Both the position numbers and the translations under genes were made by a program. From Microbacteriaceae bacterium 3FA27C10 (GTDB taxonomy: Bacteria > Actinomycetota > Actinomycetes > Actinomycetales > Microbacteriaceae): a DNA stretch of 33,773 nt. The notes below the pieces were generated by a model that saw nothing but the letters and a program-made list of their open reading frames with translations, had not been told where the DNA came from and searched no databases. Of the stretch, positions 15,440 to 22,616 are shown piece after piece. The DNA lies in assembly GCA_005502775.1 (NCBI GenBank), contig SCNI01000036.1:1-33773 (forward strand), read 5' to 3'. Each line of letters starts with the position of its first letter. The stretch's first letter is position 1.

Positions 15440-16600
15440 TCAGAACGAGCACGGTGTCAGCGCCGCGACCGCCGGACTGAGCGAAGCGGGCCCACCGATG
15501 AGCGTGACGTTGCTGGTTCCGTTCGTCGCGATGAGCGAGAGCACCCCGCGAGGAACGCAGTCGCCCGGCACCACGAACATCGGCGAGATCGTCTTCGCCG
15601 CCAGCACGCCGCCCGCCAGCGCATCGGGGAAGTTCGCCCCCGTGACGAGGTAGACGGTGGAGTAGTTCGTGGCGAAGGCCGTCGCGAGGTTCACCGACAC
15701 CTCGTAGCGGTTCGCCCCCGAGACCCTCGGCACCCAGCCATCCGGAAGGAGCGTGTTCAGCACTCCGTCGGAGACGGAGAGCGGACCGCCCACGACCGTG
15801 GCGACGTGCACGCCCAGGCCGTGCAAGAGCGTGCGGGTGGCGGAGTCGGCGGCCGGAGCGGCACCGTCGACGAGGATCACGGGAAGGGAGCTCGCTCCCG
15901 CGACGGCTCCGAGCGCGAGCGCGTCGGGGAAGTCCCGGCCGGTCGCGACCCCGGCACCGGAGGCGCCTGCCCCGAAGGCGTCGGCCACGACCTCGCGGCT
16001 GACCGCGTAGCGGTCGGCCCCCCAGATGCGGGAGACGGTCGCGCTCGGCACGAGGGCGTGCACGGTGGCGAGCACTGCATCCGACACCGTCGCGGGGCCA
16101 CCGACGACCTTGACCACGCGGGGATCGAGACGGATGAGCGACGCCGCCACCGAGGAGGGCACCGAGTCCGGGGCCACGAGGAGCAGCGGAGCGGAACTCG
16201 CGACGGCGGCCGGACCGGCGCTCAACGCATCGGGGAAGGTGGCGCCGGAGGCCAGGTAGACCGTGTTCGACGACCCCGGACTCACCCGCCGCGCGAGCTC
16301 GGCGCCGAGGTCGTAGCGGTCGGCGGCGGTGATGCGCGACACCGTCGGGCCGGGGCCGGCGTCGCTCGTCGGCGGCGCGTCGGTGGGTGACGGAGTGCCC
16401 GTGGGCGACGGATCGCTCGGGGGCGCGCCCGCATCCGCATGCAGAGCCAAGGCCGCGGTCCCGCCTCCCAGCAGGCTCGAGGCCGCCAGGGCTGCAGCGA
16501 GGAGCGCGACCGCCCCCGCACGCGCCCTTCGCCGCCGACGACCGGTCTGACGGCACGGCGAAGACTTCGATTGAATACCCATGATCGACTCGATCCCCAT
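15440..16600 (-). CDS. Secreted protein with three cell-wall-binding 2 repeats
   Basis: About 386 residues. Signal peptide with a strongly basic n-region (RRRRRARAG) and hydrophobic core (AVALLAAALAASSLLGGG), then a Pro/Ser/Thr-rich linker (about 65-90), then three PF04122-type repeats of about 90 residues. Each begins R(I/V)xxAxRY (RITAADRY, RIWGADRY, RVSGANRY), contains FPDAL, and ends VxxVGGPxxVS. Such repeats anchor clostridial and actinobacterial proteins noncovalently to wall polymers. No catalytic domain is present, so this is a wall-binding protein without obvious enzyme activity. I chose ATG 16600 (AGAGG about seven bases upstream); ATG 16582 is an alternative. Confidence 0.85.
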   Translation of the reverse strand: MGIESIMGIQSKSSPCRQTGRRRRRARAGAVALLAAALAASSLLGGGTAALALHADAGAPPSDPSPTGTPSPTDAPPTSDAGPGPTVSRITAADRYDLGAELARRVSPGSSNTVYLASGATFPDALSAGPAAVASSAPLLLVAPDSVPSSVAASLIRLDPRVVKVVGGPATVSDAVLATVHALVPSATVSRIWGADRYAVSREVVADAFGAGASGAGVATGRDFPDALALGAVAGASSLPVILVDGAAPAADSATRTLLHGLGVHVATVVGGPLSVSDGVLNTLLPDGWVPRVSGANRYEVSVNLATAFATNYSTVYLVTGANFPDALAGGVLAAKTISPMFVVPGDCVPRGVLSLIATNGTSNVTLIGGPASLSPAVAALTPCSF

Positions 16601-16666
16601 CCAGCGCCCTCTGCCGCAGCAGCCCCTGACCCTGATGGCTAGACCATATCGACGACTGTCCATTTA

Positions 16667-16683
16667 GTCGAGGAATCCTCGAC
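16667..16683. repeat. 8-bp perfect inverted repeat upstream of wall-binding gene
   Basis: GTCGAGGA-A-TCCTCGAC forms a 17-base dyad in a relatively AT-rich gap about 70 bp upstream of the wall-binding protein start and just before the VOC remnant. It could be an operator or a small hairpin. A CCCC-TTTGT-GGGG hairpin follows directly. Confidence 0.45.
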
Positions 16684-16689
16684 CCCCCT

Positions 16690-16902
16690 TTGTGGGGCCA
16701 GAGTCGCGGTGTCGGCTCCGGGTGGGGAGCGACCGAGATCAAGTCGGCGAAGAAGTCCTTCTGGGGCTTCGGTGGCACCGTGCAGGCCCCCGACGGCACC
16801 CTCTGGAAGGTGGCCACGGGGTCCTTCACCGATCCCGACGGCTTCGCGTGGGAGTCGGTGGGCGCCGCGACGGCCGCGGCTGCGGACCCGGCGGCGGCCT
16901 GA
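16690..16902 (+). pseudogene. Decayed VOC/glyoxalase-like gene with internal deletion
   Basis: An open frame of about 70 codons that begins without a plausible start or ribosome binding site. It contains KKSFWGFGGTVQAPDGTLWKV (split here: KKSFWGFGG, TVQAPDGTLWKV) followed directly by SFTDPDGFAWESV. Both resemble separate parts of two-domain VOC (glyoxalase-like) proteins, where from memory about 60-80 residues lie between them. Here they are joined in frame after VATG. The N-terminal half is also missing. I read this as a gene that lost its 5' end and an internal segment. It could still make a small protein from the TTG at 16690, but this is unlikely. Confidence 0.5.
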
Positions 16903-16930
16903 GTCCCGCTCGCGCCTGCGCGTGACCCGG

Positions 16931-16954
16931 GCGCTCAGGCGCTCAGGCGCTCAG
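16931..16954. repeat. Three tandem copies of GCGCTCAG
   Basis: Three exact 8-base units (16931-16954) plus a partial fourth (ACGCTCG) span the stop codon of the methyltransferase gene. Because the unit is not a multiple of three, slippage here would change the C-terminus after LERLSA. Confidence 0.6.
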
Positions 16955-17662
16955 ACGCTCGAGCAGCAGCACCGCGTCGTCGAGCATCCCGTGCCCGCCG
17001 TCGGGGCCGACGCCCTCGCGGGAGCGCACCTCGCTCGCGAGAACGCGCCACTCGGCGGCGTCGAGGCCGAGCGCCTCGTGCACCTCGGCGGGAGAGGGGA
17101 GGTGCTCGTTGTGGTGGTGCTCGGCGTTCGCCCACGGCGGGGGAGCCGCGTGCCCCACGATGAGCAGTGCGCCGCCGGGGGCGACGGCCTTCGCGGAGCG
17201 CTGCAGCACCGACTCGCGGGCGAAGCCGATCTGGGCCGGAGCGTGCAGGAAGCACGCCGACACGAGGTCGTAGACGTCGTCGGGTTGCCAGTCGGTGAGA
17301 TCCGCCTGAATCCAGCGGATGCGCCCCTCGGCGATCCCGCGCGCGGCGGCGGCTTCGGCGGCCCGCGCGAGCGCAGTCGCCGAGAGGTCGATGCCGGTGA
17401 CCTGCCAGCCCTGCTCGGCGAGCCAGATCGAGTCACCGCCCTCCCCGCTGCCGAGATCGAGCGCCCGGCCGGGTGCGAGCGTCGCGGCGACATCGGTGAG
17501 CACCTGGTTCGCGCGGCCGCTCCACAGTTGCGGGCGTTCCTGGTAGAGGGTCTCCCAGAATTCCCGCGCGTCGGCGGCTGCCGACGAGGGGGCGTGCGCG
17601 CCCGGGTGGGCGTGCTCGTGCGCCGGGGTGGAACCAGGAGAGGGATGCGCGTGCTCGGTCAT
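16943..17662 (-). CDS. Class I SAM-dependent methyltransferase with His-rich N-terminus
   Basis: 239 residues. The Rossmann-like methyltransferase core starts near residue 30 (REFWETLYQERPQLWSGRAN). Motif I is ALDLGSGEGGDSIWLAEQGW (about 70-89), with TGIDLS the acidic ribose-binding end of strand 2. The motif IV region is DLVSACFLHAP. The first 25 residues (MTEHAHPSPGSTPAHEHAHP) hold six histidines and may bind metal; a second cluster, EHHHNEH, lies near 185. The fold resembles TehB-like methyltransferases, but the substrate is unknown. The start is ATG 17662, with GGAG just upstream at short spacing. It is divergent from the PhnB-like gene across a 27-base palindrome. Confidence 0.85.
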   Translation of the reverse strand: MTEHAHPSPGSTPAHEHAHPGAHAPSSAAADAREFWETLYQERPQLWSGRANQVLTDVAATLAPGRALDLGSGEGGDSIWLAEQGWQVTGIDLSATALARAAEAAAARGIAEGRIRWIQADLTDWQPDDVYDLVSACFLHAPAQIGFARESVLQRSAKAVAPGGALLIVGHAAPPPWANAEHHHNEHLPSPAEVHEALGLDAAEWRVLASEVRSREGVGPDGGHGMLDDAVLLLERLSA

Positions 17663-17731
17663 GACTCCAGCCTGGGGCCCGCCGCCGCCCGGCACAAAAG
17701 CATGCCGAAACAGCATGATCTCGACTTCGGG

Positions 17732-17758
17732 GATTGAGGACGGAAACCGACCTCAATC
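17732..17758. promoter_or_regulatory. 27-base near-perfect palindrome in divergent promoter region
   Basis: GATTGAGG (17732-17739), A, CGG, AAA, CCG, A, CCTCAATC (17751-17758). The arms match at 11 of 12 positions, with a single A/A mismatch. It lies between the methyltransferase (start 17662) and the PhnB-like gene (start 17850), where an operator for both would be expected. It could also fold as an RNA hairpin. Confidence 0.5.
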
Positions 17759-17849
17759 GACGGCAGCCTGGCTCCGCAGCCGGTGTTCGCCGGTGGGGAA
17801 CGGCCTGCGGGCCGGCCCCGAGCATCCGTCGTCCCAGACAGGAGTCGTC

Positions 17850-18272
17850 ATGACCGTCACCGCCACCACCCACCTCAACTTCCGCGGCGAGGCCCGCGCC
17901 GCCCTCGAGTTCTACCAGTCGGTCTTCGGCGGCGAACTCACCGTGTTCACCTACCAGGACTTCGGCGCCGCCTCCTCCCCCGAGGAGGCGGGCGACGTCA
18001 TCTGGGGGCAGGTGGCGGCGCCGAACGGCTTCCGGGTGATGGCCTTCGACGTGCCGGGATCGGCCGAGTGGAACCCGGGGGCGAACCCCTTCTACCTCTC
18101 GCTGCGCGGCACGGACGCGGAGGAGATCGCCGTGCTGTGGGAGCGGCTGAGCGAGGATGCGGTGGTGCTGCAGCCGCTCGGGCCGGCGCCGTGGGCGCCC
18201 GTCTACGGCATGCTGAAGGACCGCTTCGGGGTGACCTGGGTGGTCGACGTCGAGGTTCCGCACGGTGCGTAG
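17850..18272 (+). CDS. VOC family protein, PhnB-like
   Basis: 140-residue member of the vicinal-oxygen-chelate superfamily, PhnB-like/3-demethylubiquinone-methyltransferase-like branch. The two beta-alpha-beta-beta-beta halves are visible: TATTHLNFRGEARAALEFY (residues 3-21) and PFYLSLRGTDAEEIAVLWERLS (about 80-101), ending FGVTWVVDVEVP. The start is ATG 17850, with AGGAG five bases upstream; the in-frame extension to 17628 crosses the palindrome and is not plausible. The canonical glyoxalase metal ligands are incomplete (HLNF is kept at the first position), so the activity is uncertain. Confidence 0.85.
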   Translation: MTVTATTHLNFRGEARAALEFYQSVFGGELTVFTYQDFGAASSPEEAGDVIWGQVAAPNGFRVMAFDVPGSAEWNPGANPFYLSLRGTDAEEIAVLWERLSEDAVVLQPLGPAPWAPVYGMLKDRFGVTWVVDVEVPHGA

Positions 18273-18296
18273 ACGCCTCGCCGCCGGGGCAGGTGC

Positions 18297-18758
18297 TCAG
18301 GCGGGCAGCGGGGCGATGCGCTCGATGATCTTCGTGAGCCGGCTGTGGAGCTCGGTGAGCTCGTCGAGGTCGACGCCGAGCGCCGCCACCACCTGGGGTG
18401 GAACCCGCTCGGCGCTGGCCCGCAGCGCCCGACCCTCGGGCGTGAGGGTGACCGCGAGCTGGCGTTCGTCGCCCGCGGCGCGCTGCCGGGTCACGAGGCC
18501 GGCCGCCTCGAGCCGCTTCACGAGCGGGGAGAGCGTGGCCGGCTCGAGGCGCAGCGCCTCGGCGAGCTCGGTGAGGGAGCGCGGGTCGCGCTCCCAGAGG
18601 GCGAGCATCACCAGGTACTGCGGATGCGTGAGGCCCATCGGCTCGAGGATCGGCTTGTAGGCGCCGATCACCGAGCGCGAGGCCACCGCGAGTGCGAAGC
18701 AGAGCTGGCGGTCGAGTGCGAGCAGGTCGGAGTGCTGTGCAGGTTCCCCGGTCTCCAT
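18297..18758 (-). CDS. MarR family transcriptional regulator
   Basis: 153-residue winged-helix regulator. The helical dimerisation ends surround the DNA-binding core: LTHPQYLVMLALWERDPRSLTELAEALRL (about 48-76), recognition helix EPATLSPLVKRLEAAGLV, and wing RQRAAGDERQLAVTLTPEG. This resembles the OhrR/MgrA-type arrangement, but the N-terminal sensor cysteine (LDRQLCFALAVAS, Cys about 24) is the only cysteine, at the position used by OhrR one-Cys peroxide sensors. A redox-sensing role is therefore possible. The start is ATG 18758: TATACT is seven bases upstream and the frame above it crosses the divergent gene. It probably represses itself and the gene at 18781 through the shared palindrome. 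Confidence 0.9.
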   Translation of the reverse strand: METGEPAQHSDLLALDRQLCFALAVASRSVIGAYKPILEPMGLTHPQYLVMLALWERDPRSLTELAEALRLEPATLSPLVKRLEAAGLVTRQRAAGDERQLAVTLTPEGRALRASAERVPPQVVAALGVDLDELTELHSRLTKIIERIAPLPA

Positions 18759-18784
18759 ATTGCTTAGTATACTAATCGTTATGG
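18755..18784. promoter_or_regulatory. Symmetric divergent leaderless promoter and MarR operator
   Basis: TTAGTATACTAA (18764-18775) is a perfect 12-bp palindrome. It contains TATACT on both strands (18768-18773 plus, 18771-18766 minus), each exactly seven bases from a start codon (18781 plus, 18758 minus). Over 18755-18784, 12 of 15 base pairs are symmetric. On the minus strand TTGTTT (18794-18789) is a -35 at 17-bp spacing for marR, inside the opposite coding region. Confidence 0.65.
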
Positions 18785-19023
18785 CGCGAAACAAACGGCC
18801 CGACCCGATGAACCCCTTCGACGGCAAGCCCGGTTTCTACAACGGGTTCAACCGTTTCATCTACCGCTTCACCGGGCCCGCCCAGATCGGCGCCGGGCAT
18901 CCGGAAGCCCCGTATGCGCCGCCCGCCGATCCGCGTTGCCCCCTCTGCGGGCGCAGCATGGCGCTGCACGACATCGACCGTTCGGGCGAGCGCACCCAGC
19001 TGCACTGCCCGGCGCCCGCCTGA
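18781..19023 (+). CDS. Small conserved-looking protein with Cys-x2-Cys motif
   Basis: 80 residues, not recognised. The N-terminus MARNKRPDPMNPFDGKPGF is basic and polar. The middle (YNGFNRFIYRFTGPAQIGAGH) is aromatic-rich. The C-terminal third, RCPLCGRSMALHDIDR and then LHCPAPA, holds CPLC plus a His-Cys pair, enough for a small zinc ribbon or knuckle. The start is ATG 18781, directly behind the shared palindrome; the in-frame start at 18760 would lie inside the operator. The tight pairing with marR suggests it is the regulator's target. A zinc- or thiol-based function is a guess from the cysteines only. Confidence 0.75.
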   Translation: MARNKRPDPMNPFDGKPGFYNGFNRFIYRFTGPAQIGAGHPEAPYAPPADPRCPLCGRSMALHDIDRSGERTQLHCPAPA

Positions 19024-19077
19024 ACCGCGCCCGTCACTCGCCCACGGCGGTGACGGCGGCCCGGACGGCGTCGGTGG

Positions 19078-19083
19078 CAGACT
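19078..19083 (+). promoter_or_regulatory. Weak -10 element (CAGACT) of dienelactone hydrolase gene
   Basis: CAGACT ends six bases before the ATG at 19090, the same spacing seen at other leaderless starts, but its first base is C rather than T. No Shine-Dalgarno sequence lies in the gap (GAGCCC). Confidence 0.35.
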
Positions 19084-19089
19084 GAGCCC

Positions 19090-19899
19090 ATGACCGGCAC
19101 CGCGCCCACCGCCACGCTCGAGGGCTGGGCGCGCACGCCGTTCAGCGCCGGCGAGCTCGTCTTCGACTGCTTCGAGAAGGGATCGGGCCCGGGAGTGGTG
19201 CTCATCCCGGAGCTGCCCGGCATCACCCCCGAGGTGCTGGGCCTCGCCGAGCACCTCGTCGAGGAGGGGTTCACCGTGGTGGTTCCCTCCCCGTTCGGCA
19301 CGCCCGGCAAGCCGCAGACTCCCGGGTACACTCTTCGCATGGTGGCGCGCATCTGCGTGAGTGCCGAGTTCCGCGCCTTCGCCGTGAACGCCCATCGGCC
19401 GATCACCGTCGCGCTGCGGGCCGTGGCCGCCGAGCTCGCCGCACGCACGCCGGGCACCGGCGTCGGGGTCATCGGCATGTGCTTCACCGGCGGCTTCGCC
19501 CTCGCCGCCGCGGTCGACTCCACGGTGCTGGCCTCGGTGGTCAGCCAGCCGGCCGCCCCCTTCCCGCTCGGGCGCGCCCGCCAGCGCGACCCCGGGCTCT
19601 CGCGGGAGGAGCTCGACCGGGTCGCCGAGCGCGCATCCGGTGAGGGGTTCTGCGCCCTCGGACTGCGCTTCTCCGACGACGCCAACTCGCCGCGCCCGCG
19701 TTTCGACGCCCTGAAAGCCCGGCTCGGCGACGCGTTCGAGGTGATCGAACTCGACTCCTCGCCCGGCAACCCCGGCGGCTTCTCCCGCCGTGCGCACTCG
19801 GTGCTCACGAGCGAGGTGCGGGAGGTTCCCGGGCACCCGGCCCTCGCCGCCCGGCAGCGCACCGTCGACTTCTTGCGGGCTCGGCTCTCGCCGAGCTGA
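19090..19899 (+). CDS. Dienelactone hydrolase family protein
   Basis: 269-residue alpha/beta hydrolase of the dienelactone hydrolase (DLH) family, cytoplasmic. The nucleophile elbow is GMCFTGG, with Cys131 as nucleophile. The acid is Asp196 or Asp197 (RFSDDANSP) and the base His236 (SRRAHSVL), giving the Cys-Asp-His triad typical of DLH. The oxyanion loop region is PELPGITPEV (about 40). True DLHs open the lactone ring in the modified ortho-cleavage pathway, but no other pathway gene is near, so a general esterase or thioesterase role is equally likely. The start at 19090 is set by the first strand (ELVFDCFEKG) and spacing to the upstream gene. Confidence 0.88.
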   Translation: MTGTAPTATLEGWARTPFSAGELVFDCFEKGSGPGVVLIPELPGITPEVLGLAEHLVEEGFTVVVPSPFGTPGKPQTPGYTLRMVARICVSAEFRAFAVNAHRPITVALRAVAAELAARTPGTGVGVIGMCFTGGFALAAAVDSTVLASVVSQPAAPFPLGRARQRDPGLSREELDRVAERASGEGFCALGLRFSDDANSPRPRFDALKARLGDAFEVIELDSSPGNPGGFSRRAHSVLTSEVREVPGHPALAARQRTVDFLRARLSPS

Positions 19900-19992
19900 G
19901 TCTGAATGCGGGCTACCGGGATGCGGTCGCGACGCGGCCGGCCTCACCCGTGGAGTCACCCTGGCGATGCGGCACGGGCAGAGCCGCGCCCG

Positions 19993-19998
19993 TAGACT
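19993..19998 (+). promoter_or_regulatory. -10 element (TAGACT) of LuxR-type regulator gene
   Basis: TAGACT lies 17 bases before the ATG at 20016, leaving room for a short leader that contains GGGGAGG (20004-20010) five bases before the start. This gene therefore appears to use a short-leader, Shine-Dalgarno start. Confidence 0.45.
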
Positions 19999-20015
19999 CG
20001 TTCGGGGAGGTCGGG

Positions 20016-22616
20016 ATGCCGGTTATCGGGGTGCCGCGTCTGACGGCGGGAACCATCGACCGTCCCCGCCTGATCGCATCGTTCGAGTCGCCGGCGGCCG
20101 TCGTCACCGCGCTGGCGCCGGCGGGATACGGCAAGACGGTCGCCGTCGCCCAGTGGGCACTCTCGACGGAGTCCACCGGGCTGTGGATACGGGTTCGCGG
20201 CCGGAGGGTCGAGAGCGCTGCCTTCGTGCAGGATCTGGCCGATGAACTGCTCGCCGCCGGCCTGGCGCGCCAGGATGGGCCTCTGCGCCATCTGCGTGAG
20301 GAGATCGGTGCCGGCACCGACCCCTGGGAGCTGCTGCGCCGGTCGCTTCGTGACGGGTTCGCCGACTTCGTTCTCGTCATCGACGACGTCGATCGTCTCG
20401 CGGAGAGCGCGGTCGACGCCCTCATCGGCCTGGTCGAGGATCTCCCGCGACTGCGTCTTCGAGCGACCGCGAGGAGCCACCTCCGGTTGACCGAGCCCGG
20501 GCTCCGGCTGCTGGTCGACGCCGAGGTGGTCGGCGCCGACCGGTTGGCACTCACCGAACTCGAAGCGCGTGGCCTTCTCGGCTCCCGGGCGACCCCCGCC
20601 CGGGTCGACGACCTGTTGGCGAGCGGGGGTCTGCCGCTCCTCGCGCGGGCGATGGCGGAGGCCGACGATGGCGGAGACTCCCGCACGGGGAGCGCGGGAT
20701 CGGCGCTCGCGACCGTCTTGAGTCGGCGCATCGTGAACGAGGAGTGGGAATCGCGGTTCGTGGACTTCCTCGTGCGCACCTCGGTGGCCGATGAGCTCAC
20801 GGTCGAACTGGCGGCGGCGCTCTCGCGGGACGAGGAGTCCGGACGGATGCTCGATCGAGCCGAGCGCGAGGGACTGGGGCTCTGGAGCGCCTCCCCGGCG
20901 CGCGGGCGGCTCTTTCGCTTCGCACCGCCCGTGCGCGAGGCGTTCGAGCTGCGCCTCCGCGCCGATCACCCGACCGAGATCCGCGACCTCGTGCTCGCCA
21001 CCGCCCGGTGGGAGGCCGGCCACGGCGTGCACTTCCGGGCACTGGAAAGAGCACGCCAGTTCGAGGACTGGGGTCTCGCCACGGCCGTCGTGAGGGAAGG
21101 CTGGCCGGTGCTGCTGAGCAACCACGCCCGCCAGGTGCGTGAGCTCTTCGCCTCGGTCTCCGTGCTGACGATGCGCAAGCTGCCACTGATCTCGATGATG
21201 CTGGCGATCATCTACAACGCGCGCGGTGTCAGTCGGCTGCGCGCCCTCGAATTCTTCGCGCTCGCCAACTTCGGCGCCGGACGTCAGGCGTCGCTGTCCG
21301 GACCGGCCGACCGCGCCCTGCTCGCCGGTGTGCAGGCGGCCGCGCTCCGGGTCAGCGGCCGCATCCAGCCGGCTCTGGTGGCTGCCGAGCGAGCTGTCGA
21401 TGTGCTGGCGTCCCTGCGCCCGGACGACCGCGAGCGTCTGGGGCCGAACGAGCCGACTCTGTACAACCAGGCCGGAACCACCTTCTTCTACGGAGGCCGC
21501 ACCGAACAGGCGCTCGAGGCGTTCGCGCGATCGACCGCGGTGGGAGACACCCGGGGGCTGACCGCGGGACTTCTCGGTCTCGGCATGACGGCGGGGGTGC
21601 AGGCGGTGTCGGGGGACATCTCCGAGGCCCGTGTCACCGCAGCGGAGGCGGCGCTGCGTGATTGGCCGGAGGGCTGGCTGACCGGGTACTCAGGCAGCTT
21701 CTATCAGATCGCCCGTGCCTTCATCGCGCTGGAGGAATTCGATCTGGACGAGGCCGACCGGCGCGTGCGCATCCTCGATCCGCACCGCGAGACGATCGAG
21801 CATTGGTCGCTGCTGACCCACCTCGATGTCGTGATCGGGCTGCTTCGCGGCACTCCGGCCGCGTCACTGCTCGCGTTGCAGAACACTGTGCGAACGCAGG
21901 CGAGACGGCACAGCGCATCCTCCTTCGTGACGGACCGGATGCGGCACACCTTCGTGCTCGCGCATCTGGCGAACGACGACGCCGTCGCCGCCGAGCGCTC
22001 TCTGGGCGCCGGCAACGGCGACCGCCACGCGGTCAGCTCGGCCCGCATCGCGCTGGCCCGCGGCCTTCCCGACGACGCCCTGCGGATGCTGCAAGGCCAG
22101 TCGGTGTCGTATCGTTCATCCCGTAGCCGCGCGGAGTCGCAGCTCGTTGCGACGGCCGCCTTGGCGCTCCTCGGCGACGACGAGCGTACGCGGCAGGCAG
22201 CCGACGCGGCCGTGACGTTCCTCGAGGATCGACAGCAGATGCTGGCTGTCGCTTTCGTGCCCCGACCCGCGTTGAGTGCGCTCGTCGAGGCGCTTCACCG
22301 TGTCGGCGCCACCGCCACCGCCGAGCGGCTGCGCCCGGTCATCGAGCACGCGTTCATCCGCGGGGCGCTGCCAGGCATCCGTCTCAGCCCACGCGAGGCC
22401 GAGGTTGCGCGCCGGCTGGCCACGCACGAGGCAGTCGCCGAGATCGCCGCATCGCTCTCGGTGTCGCCCAACACCGTCAAGACGCAACTCCGATCGCTCT
22501 ACCGCAAACTCGGAGCGACGAGTCGCCAAGAGGCGCTCGCCCGCCTCGCGCTGCTCGGCATCACGGACTCGGATCCTCACGCCGACCGCGGACACGATCG
22601 TCCGGCGCCCGAGTGA
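20016..22616 (+). CDS. Large LuxR/MalT-type (LAL) regulator
   Basis: 866-residue ATP-binding transcriptional activator of the STAND/MalT-like family. Residues 6-20 (VPRLTAGTIDRPRLI) are the typical entry motif. Walker A is APAGYGKT (34-41), and a Walker B-like FVLVIDDVDRL is near 120-130. A long helical-repeat (TPR-like) region covers about 300-780. The C-terminal LuxR HTH is LSPREAEVARRLATHEAVAEI to KLGATSRQEALARL (about 790-840; the first stretch is 20 or more residues, motif positions given). Such proteins bind an inducer and then activate nearby operons. It converges with the MFS gene, overlapping it by 56 bp. The target and inducer are unknown. Confidence 0.88.
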   Translation: MPVIGVPRLTAGTIDRPRLIASFESPAAVVTALAPAGYGKTVAVAQWALSTESTGLWIRVRGRRVESAAFVQDLADELLAAGLARQDGPLRHLREEIGAGTDPWELLRRSLRDGFADFVLVIDDVDRLAESAVDALIGLVEDLPRLRLRATARSHLRLTEPGLRLLVDAEVVGADRLALTELEARGLLGSRATPARVDDLLASGGLPLLARAMAEADDGGDSRTGSAGSALATVLSRRIVNEEWESRFVDFLVRTSVADELTVELAAALSRDEESGRMLDRAEREGLGLWSASPARGRLFRFAPPVREAFELRLRADHPTEIRDLVLATARWEAGHGVHFRALERARQFEDWGLATAVVREGWPVLLSNHARQVRELFASVSVLTMRKLPLISMMLAIIYNARGVSRLRALEFFALANFGAGRQASLSGPADRALLAGVQAAALRVSGRIQPALVAAERAVDVLASLRPDDRERLGPNEPTLYNQAGTTFFYGGRTEQALEAFARSTAVGDTRGLTAGLLGLGMTAGVQAVSGDISEARVTAAEAALRDWPEGWLTGYSGSFYQIARAFIALEEFDLDEADRRVRILDPHRETIEHWSLLTHLDVVIGLLRGTPAASLLALQNTVRTQARRHSASSFVTDRMRHTFVLAHLANDDAVAAERSLGAGNGDRHAVSSARIALARGLPDDALRMLQGQSVSYRSSRSRAESQLVATAALALLGDDERTRQAADAAVTFLEDRQQMLAVAFVPRPALSALVEALHRVGATATAERLRPVIEHAFIRGALPGIRLSPREAEVARRLATHEAVAEIAASLSVSPNTVKTQLRSLYRKLGATSRQEALARLALLGITDSDPHADRGHDRPAPE

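Noticed and set aside
16931-16954. Tandem GCGCTCAG repeat considered as a CRISPR or iteron
   Set aside because: Only three contiguous 8-mers without spacers, at a gene end; simple slippage is enough.
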